64,000 bases of DNA, taken from positions 458,217 through 522,216 of the forward strand of contig CM055108.1 of NCBI GenBank assembly GCA_029204225.1, written 5' to 3'. This document shows, one piece after another, positions 56,699 to 64,000 of this stretch. A model generated the notes under the pieces. It saw only the letters and a program-made list of their open reading frames with translations. It searched no databases and was not told the origin of the DNA. Each line of letters starts with the position of its first letter. Position 1 is the first letter of the stretch. Source of the DNA: Diphasiastrum complanatum (Eukaryota > Streptophyta > Lycopodiopsida > Lycopodiales > Lycopodiaceae). A program made the position numbers and the translations under genes.

Positions 56699-59117
56699 TA
56701 TCCACGCGGATAGGTTTGTGGAATTTGCGTGGATTATCCATGCGTGGATAATCCTTGCAAAACAATTTGTCCAAAAAAAAACATTTGGCGCGAACCAAAA
56801 TGTGGTTCGCTCCGAAACTAGAGGTGACTTTCTATTTTTGTGTTGTGTGAGAGAGAGAAAAAGAGAGTATAGATGGGAGTGAGAATGAGATGAGGATGAA
56901 TGTGAGTGAGAAGATTGATAGTGTTTAGGATTTTTAGTTCATTGATGGATGTTAATAGTATGTGTTTTGTAATCATAAGTTTTAAGATTTTTCTGTTTGT
57001 GATGTAGGTTTGGATATGAAAAATAAAAAATGAGCTTTCATTGCAAAGGATTCAAAGATCAAGTGCATGCAAAAGAAAAAGCAAAGATTGCAAAACAATG
57101 AAGATACAATAGTAAAGGTAAATTCACATTTATTTTGATTCATTTGATATTTAATTGATAACTTAATGTGTTATCTATTGATGCATTGTATTGCGGTTTC
57201 CATTACTTTTCATTGTGCTTTCCATTACTTTTTATTGTGCATGCATGCAAATCATGTGCTAAAATAGATACATTCCATTGAATTCATCAATAGATACATT
57301 TGCATTGCATAGATGTGCATTAAATAGACTATTCATTGCATTGAATACATCAATAGATACATTTGCAATCAATAGATGTGCATTCAATAGACTATACATT
57401 TGCATTCATGCATTAAAAATATATGCATTCAAAATTTTTGCAAGAATGATGTGATGCCAAAACATTATATTGATTGAATTAAAAACAAGTACATTGATGA
57501 GAGAATAAATTCTCTCTTCCTACATTGCCTTCTACAAGGCCTTACATTTAATTTATAAACCTCTACTCATCATCACTTATTCCCTCCTCGCCTCCTTCAT
57601 CTTGTAGGTGTACGTTGGTGTCCACATCTTCAAACTCCCCTTCGTTCTCATTCACGTACTCTTCCACATTCTCTATCACATTTTCCACATTTTCTTCCAC
57701 ATCACGAACACTTAAAGTTGTTGAGCCTCTCTACAATATAGAATCAAAGATTTAATTAATTGAGATTAAACTTACTTGTAAACCACAAAGTAAACAATCA
57801 CAAAAAAATAAAGGTCAAGAGTTTACGATTGGAAACAATTCATGGGATTCCATAAAAGCCTTAAGGCCGGCATATCCATGATCGTAACCTTGCTTGTACT
57901 CCGCAGCGGTCACGTGTCTTCCAAAATCACTAAGCTACATTCAACAAAAAAAACATAGTTTAGCAATACAATATAGTATAGCAATAAAAAAACATTAACA
58001 ATCTCACTACAAAAATAGAATGATATTAAAAAATATTGCACTTACAAATTGGGCCTCTAGATTGCCCCTTCCTCCCGATCCCGAGTGACTTTGGCCATGT
58101 TTTAAGAGCTTTTTGACGGCGGCCCTACGTTGTTGTTCATACTTTTGGGGATTGTTTTGCAACAATTCTCCTTGCACCTTCCTCCATTCCCTTTTGGAGC
58201 ACCATCCAGGCTTCGTGGGATTCTTGGGATTCCTCACGGCTCTTCTCATCAATTGTCTTTTGTTTCGAATCCAAAGGCACATTGTATTCAAGGCCCAAGT
58301 CCTACTAAAAGCATTGGATTGAGGGAATTCAGAATACAAAGTCTCTATTATTTTATTTTTGTTTTCAAGCGATTGGGAGGACCAATCGATCATGTAATCT
58401 TTACCAAAATACAAAGCAACTAAATCATGCAAACGGGCATGAACTACATTGCCACACATATTTTTTATAACTCCACCACGTGGATTAAGATCATAATACA
58501 CACTACACGATTCTTGGGAAGGGACATCTTCGGAAACTCTTCTCTCGAATGATTCACTCGAAGAAGATAACACAAGATTTTTTATTCTATCTCTTTGTTG
58601 AGGTAATAAGTTCTCAAACCACTCTTGATTATATTCTTCGGGCTCCTCACGAGCTCTTCTCCTAGATGGTTTCCCACTTGACCTACCACTTGAAGACATT
58701 GTATCAAAGAAAAACTTTAAAAGTTAGAAAGTAGTGGAGAATGGGAGTGAAAGAGTATTGAAGACTTTTAGATTGAAAGAGTAAGCAATGAATAAAAAGC
58801 AATAGATTAATAGTAAGCAAGAACAAACAAGATCAATAGAGCAAGCAAAAGCAAGAGCAAGATTACTAGCAATGAAGAGCAACCAAAAGCAAGCAAACAA
58901 GCAAGCAAGATCTATAGAGCTTAGAAGAGCAATAGCAAGCAAGAGCACTAAACACTAGATTAGAAAACCTATAAAACTTGAAAGCAAAAGAAGAGGAGCA
59001 AGAATGCTCGCGGAAATGCTATTTATTGGCATTCAAGTTTCGTGTGGATTATCCATGCAGAAGTTATCCACGCATGGATAATCCACACGATATCCACGTG
59101 TGGATGTTCCACGCATT
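56699..59117 (-). mobile_element. DNA transposon (~2.4 kb) with palindromic terminal motifs
   Basis: GTGGATTATCCATGCGTGGATAA at 56729-56750 recurs as its reverse complement at 59064-59087 (22 of 24), and further GGATTATCC/GGATAATCC and TCCACG words crowd the first and last ~100 bp. The outermost bases (TCCACGCGGATA left, GATGTTCCACGCA right) are only weakly inverted. It carries one three-exon gene. The superfamily is open: repeated subterminal palindromes recall CACTA/En-Spm protein-binding sites, but no CACTA end is seen and no target duplication was identified. Confidence 0.55.
57563..58699 (-). CDS. Three-exon gene, possible Ptta/En-Spm (Transposase_24)-like protein
   Basis: Exons 58699-58046, 57934-57827 and 57730-57563 (minus strand) join in frame through GT-AG introns into 309 codons with no break. 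The N-terminus is Ser/Arg-rich (MSSSGRSSGKPSRRRARE) and could be a nuclear signal. The middle has WALNTMCLWIRNKRQLMRR and REWRKVQGELLQNNPQKYEQ followed by RRAAVKKLLKHG and GSGGRG, a W...R...H...GS pattern like that of plant Ptta/En-Spm accessory transposases. Exon 2 is aromatic (YDHGYAGLKAFMESHELF). Exon 3 is very acidic (VEENVENVIENVEEY). It is a DNA-binding accessory protein by inference; no catalytic triad is seen. Neither the family match nor the function is certain. Confidence 0.55.
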
Positions 59118-60337
59118 TTTTTTTCCCTCTCTTGGCACGTGAGAGGGTCCCCCACATGGGGTTGCATGCTTCAAATGTCATTCAATATACTCATAATCTT
59201 TTCTAGATTTTATGAGAATATTTTATTGTAGGATTTTACATAAAATATATTTTTTAATATGATGGAATGTAAAAAAATCAATTCAAAGATCATTATGGTA
59301 GTATTTAATTGTTAAAACTAGTTTTATATTGTTATAAATTTTATTTTTTTTGAGATTTGACATACAAGACAAAATCATGAGATAAGAAATAGTACATATT
59401 ATTATTAAACAAGTAATTTGACAAGTTTTTTAAGAATTTATGACATAATACTATGTCAAATCGGTGATGTCATAAAACATTTAGTTTATTAATAATCTAG
59501 GTGTCATAGATTTGATATAATTTGATGACATAATTACATGGTCAAATAAAAAAAAAATCTTTTGTCATGTGGCCTCTTAAATGGTTGCATGGGGTCAATT
59601 AGATTTATGATCAAAAGCATTTATGTTATATTGAGGACCTTAATGATATGTGACCTATATGATAAATCTTTTTAATTGTTGGTGTGTGACCTATATAACC
59701 TTATATGAAATCATAGTAATTAGTTGAAATATCATTTAGCATTGTAATAAAGATGTTGATCAATGGTGTGTTATCTAGTATATGATTTCTTGCATACAAA
59801 GCAACCATAGATAGAAAGGGCGAATGCATATTGCTCGTCATGAGATACCATGGCACACTAGGCCAACCCAAAGAGATTTATCTTTAAGTAACTCGAGCCA
59901 AGTATTAATTAATCAAATGAGTGATTGAGTGGGCAATGAATCAATTGAGTATATGACTGATTGTTTGATTTTGATCATTCCATCTTCAAAGAAAGATCGA
60001 GTGAGATCATCACTCATCTTAGACAAGAGAGAGCTTCGAACATTGACTGTTATGTAGTCTTTAAATTAGTTGAGATAGGTCTGCACACACTATCTACTGT
60101 TGTCTAACATTTGTCAAATTGAACCTCATTTTGATTGCTCGTCATGTGTTGCCCCACCCAAGCAATTTTCTTGATAGCAATGTTACTAGAATATTATATT
60201 TACATTAAGCATAAGTAGAATATACATGGATTAGATGTTGGCATGTCTTTAGCAAATTTTATTATATTTGTTCAGTGCATACAGTCTCATAATGATTACT
60301 TATGATGTGGTATAGAGTAGCTAGCTATAGTGTGTAT
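59118..60337. other. Non-coding, no feature recognised
   Basis: AT-rich sequence between the DNA transposon and the CACTA-like region. No CACTA terminal repeat was found. Confidence 0.4.
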
Positions 60338-62188
<1,851 letters not shown>

Positions 62189-62204
62189 TATAATTAGTTC
62201 ATAA

Positions 62205-63068
62205 ATGCCTTGTGATTCAATCCATGTCTCCAAATCTCTAGAACGTTCTTACCACCCAACCACACCTATCCTAGATGTTGCACATGAGTCCTCCATGATA
62301 CTCCTCGTGGATTCCACAAACATGACCACCCCTTCAAAAAAGAGAACACGTCTTGGACGTATTATGACTAGTTTGAAAGATAATTGTAAATTACTACCCA
62401 CTGTTGATGTGTCAAAAAACATTCTCGGTTCTTTGTCTGACCTTCCTCTTCCACCTAGCTTAGTAAAAACTTTTATTAGAAGTAGTTATTCGTGTTGGCC
62501 ACTCCAATCGCCATTACCATCAAATGGAATACCATTTACATATTGGGGTCGAATGTACATGATCATGCCTAGTGAACACTTTCCTGAGGCTAGTTTGTGC
62601 CTTTTTGCATTGAGTAGTCTTGAGGTCCCTTTGAATAGTGTTGTGACATTAATGCCATATGCAGGACCTCAATACAATTGGGGTGATTGGCATGCTTTGT
62701 GTCGTCACCAATGGAGGATGCAAGTATATGGCTTGAATTCAAATGCTTGTTCTTTAGAGGAGCAACACATGCAAGGAGGCAACATCTCAAGGGCAAATCG
62801 TACATACATTGATGGACGTCCAGATGTGCATGGAAACATTGCTGCATATATAAATAGTTCCATTGGCCACCCTCTATTGACGAATTGTGATTTTGAAGAA
62901 TGCACCAGTGGAAAAGAAGAATATTTTACTAGGAATGTAAAGGACACTTATGTAATGGTCTGTGCCACTAGATCTATCAGGTTTGGGGAGGAATTATTCA
63001 TCAAGTATAGTTTCAACTGTCCTCTACCCGAATGTTTGCAACAGACAATAAGATTTAAATTTTGTTGA
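62205..63068 (+). CDS. SET-domain-like protein, single exon, inside the CACTA-like region
   Basis: An intact 287-codon frame from MPCDSIHVSKSLERSY. Residues 1-75 look unstructured, with a basic patch (KKRTRLGR). The rest fits a SET methyltransferase fold: a first part with GIPFTYWGRMYMI and LNSVVTLMPYAGPQYNW, a middle QWRMQVYGL, then YIDGRPDVHGNIAAYINSS with TNCDFEE, and VMVCATRSIRFGEELFIKYSF. N(I/A)xxxINxSxxxNC and ATRxIxxGEELFxxY are the SET motifs for cofactor and catalytic Tyr. The usual NHSC reads INSS here. No pre- or post-SET Cys cluster is present. It may methylate lysine on histones or other proteins. It lies between the two parts of a CACTA transposase and could be a captured gene. 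Confidence 0.7.
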   Translation: MPCDSIHVSKSLERSYHPTTPILDVAHESSMILLVDSTNMTTPSKKRTRLGRIMTSLKDNCKLLPTVDVSKNILGSLSDLPLPPSLVKTFIRSSYSCWPLQSPLPSNGIPFTYWGRMYMIMPSEHFPEASLCLFALSSLEVPLNSVVTLMPYAGPQYNWGDWHALCRHQWRMQVYGLNSNACSLEEQHMQGGNISRANRTYIDGRPDVHGNIAAYINSSIGHPLLTNCDFEECTSGKEEYFTRNVKDTYVMVCATRSIRFGEELFIKYSFNCPLPECLQQTIRFKFC

Positions 63069-63261
63069 TATGTAGAGATGTATAATCCATGCATCTTGAT
63101 TGTATTTGGTTTGTGTCATTAAATATGTCAAATGTTAGGAGCATTATTCATCATTTGCCTAGATTAAATGTTAGGAGCATTATTCATCTTTGAGTTCATT
63201 GAATGTTAACAAGTTGAAAAGACAAATCTGTCTAATGTATACATTGGTATGTTCATACTTT

Positions 63262-63350
63262 TTAAACTAAGAGGTAATTTATATTCATATGCAACATTTA
63301 GATCTATCAAGTACTGGGAGGAAATGTTTATCAGGCATTGTTTCAACCTA
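63262..63350 (+). pseudogene. Partial duplicate of the SET-like ORF 3' end
   Basis: FRSIKYWEEMFIRHCFN repeats TRSIRFGEELFIKYSFN of the SET-like ORF about 330 bp downstream at about 70-75% nucleotide identity by eye. It is out of context and has no start. A 36-bp tandem duplication (AATGTTAGGAGCATTATTCA, at 63131 and 63167) lies between the two. Confidence 0.65.
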
Positions 63351-63632
63351 CTTCTTGTTATTTTGATATATAGGATTCTTCATTCTCATTTAGTGTTGGA
63401 GACAATAATCCTCGTAATGGTCGACGTAGATGACGAATGCAATACAACGGTCCACATATAAAGCAATTACCTCATCGTCTACGTCAAGGCTTAAAAGAGA
63501 TGATAGAAATTCATGAGCGCATTAATCAAGAGACTAATGCATCATTATTTGAGTAAACTTTTTTTCATCTACTTGTCAGTTTTGCTTTGGAAAAAAATTT
63601 ACAATTTGGACATCGAGTGATATTTTTTTACA

Positions 63633-64000
63633 ATGACTTCTTTTGTCATGTACAGACTATTGAAAAACAAAATTCTCCCAGAAGGGAATGTCATGCCTGA
63701 GACAAGAGATGAGGCACGAAAGATGTTGTCTAACATCGGGATGGACTACAAGCAATATTATGCATGTCCAAAAGATTGTATTTTATATCGAGGAAGGTGC
63801 GAATCACTCAAGAAATGTCCCATTTGTGATATTCCTCGATATAGAGATGATTTGCAAGGGGCGCGCAACCATTCTCTGCAAAGTTTTATGACATTTTCCA
63901 GTAATTCCACGATTGCAACATTTATTTCATTGTAAATCTCTTGCACAACTTATGGACTGGCATGCACACCATACCTCTACGGATGGGATGATGAGGGTAC
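63633..64000 (+). pseudogene. CACTA (tnp2) transposase, start of the catalytic region, broken
   Basis: Encodes LLKNKILPEGNVMPETRDEA, YKQYYACPKDCILYRGRCES and CPICDIPRYRDD, then, after frame changes near 63870 and 63898, KFYDIFPVIPRLQHLF and LMDWHAHHTSTDGMMR. LPxxNxxPxxxxEAKK, HACPNDCILY and the PAKVLxxFPIIPRLxRLF / WHxxxRxxDGxxRHP series are diagnostic of tnp2-family transposases. An acceptor (CATGTACAG) just before 63656 suggests an exon start. A further open stretch at about 63435-63546 (HRLRQGLKEMIEIHERI) may be an upstream exon. The window ends before the catalytic DDE region. Confidence 0.85.

Noticed and set aside
56780-56815. GCGAACCA...TGGTTCGC hairpin as a terminator or tRNA-like element
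   Set aside because: Only 8 bp of stem just inside the DNA transposon end; most likely part of its palindromic subterminal region.

Overview
The window is nuclear DNA of a land plant. The evidence is Ty3/gypsy chromoviruses and Copia elements with initiator-Met tRNA primer sites, plant-type LINEs, a CACTA (tnp2) transposase, a DUF547 gene with GT-AG introns, and a short TTTAGGG tract. Very large introns full of repeats and very long (CT)n/(GA)n runs would suit a large, repeat-rich genome such as a fern, lycophyte or gymnosperm. That placement is inference only; no species can be named from the sequence.

Region 1 (1-15,640) is a nest of retroelements. On the minus strand four units lie head to tail, each separated by a (CT)n tract when read along the unit's sense strand: a 5'-truncated LINE (C, 13,646-15,630), a ~1 kb chimeric unit X (12,574-13,589), an essentially full-length LINE (A, 3,181-12,520) and a LINE that begins again at 3,080 (D). 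A 4.2 kb Ty3 deletion derivative (T2, 5,708-9,936; 5-bp duplication GGGCA) sits in ORF2 of LINE A. A second Ty3 copy (T1, 1-1,746) and a solo LTR (2,530-2,975; duplication CATCC) sit in LINE D.

Region 2 (15,640-33,004) holds the clearest host gene: four exons of a plus-strand DUF547 (MIP1-type) gene at 18,515-18,574, 18,706-18,792, 32,216-32,344 and 32,657-33,004. The third visible intron is 13.4 kb and contains a (CT)n-headed LINE fragment, a solo LTR, Copia remains, a deleted LINE fused to a Ty3 integrase piece, and a minus-strand Ty3 gag-protease. The earlier exons of the gene were not found and are probably upstream of the window.

Region 3 (33,005-56,700) is old repeat debris: a gag-only LTR element with its LTR and primer site, Athila/Tat-like pieces, Copia remains on both strands, a decayed L1-like endonuclease, a pair of 0.55 kb direct repeats, a tRNA-derived SINE with a perfect 17-bp duplication, foldbacks and simple repeats.

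Region 4 (56,699-64,000) is DNA-transposon territory. A 2.4 kb element with palindromic terminal motifs carries an intact-looking three-exon gene on the minus strand. Downstream on the plus strand is a CACTA-like region: a transposase-associated zinc domain exon, a small basic/acidic three-exon gene, an intact 287-codon SET-domain-like ORF, and the start of a broken tnp2 transposase that runs off the window. The SET ORF lying between the two transposase pieces, and the (CT)n-separated LINE array, are the two observations most worth following.
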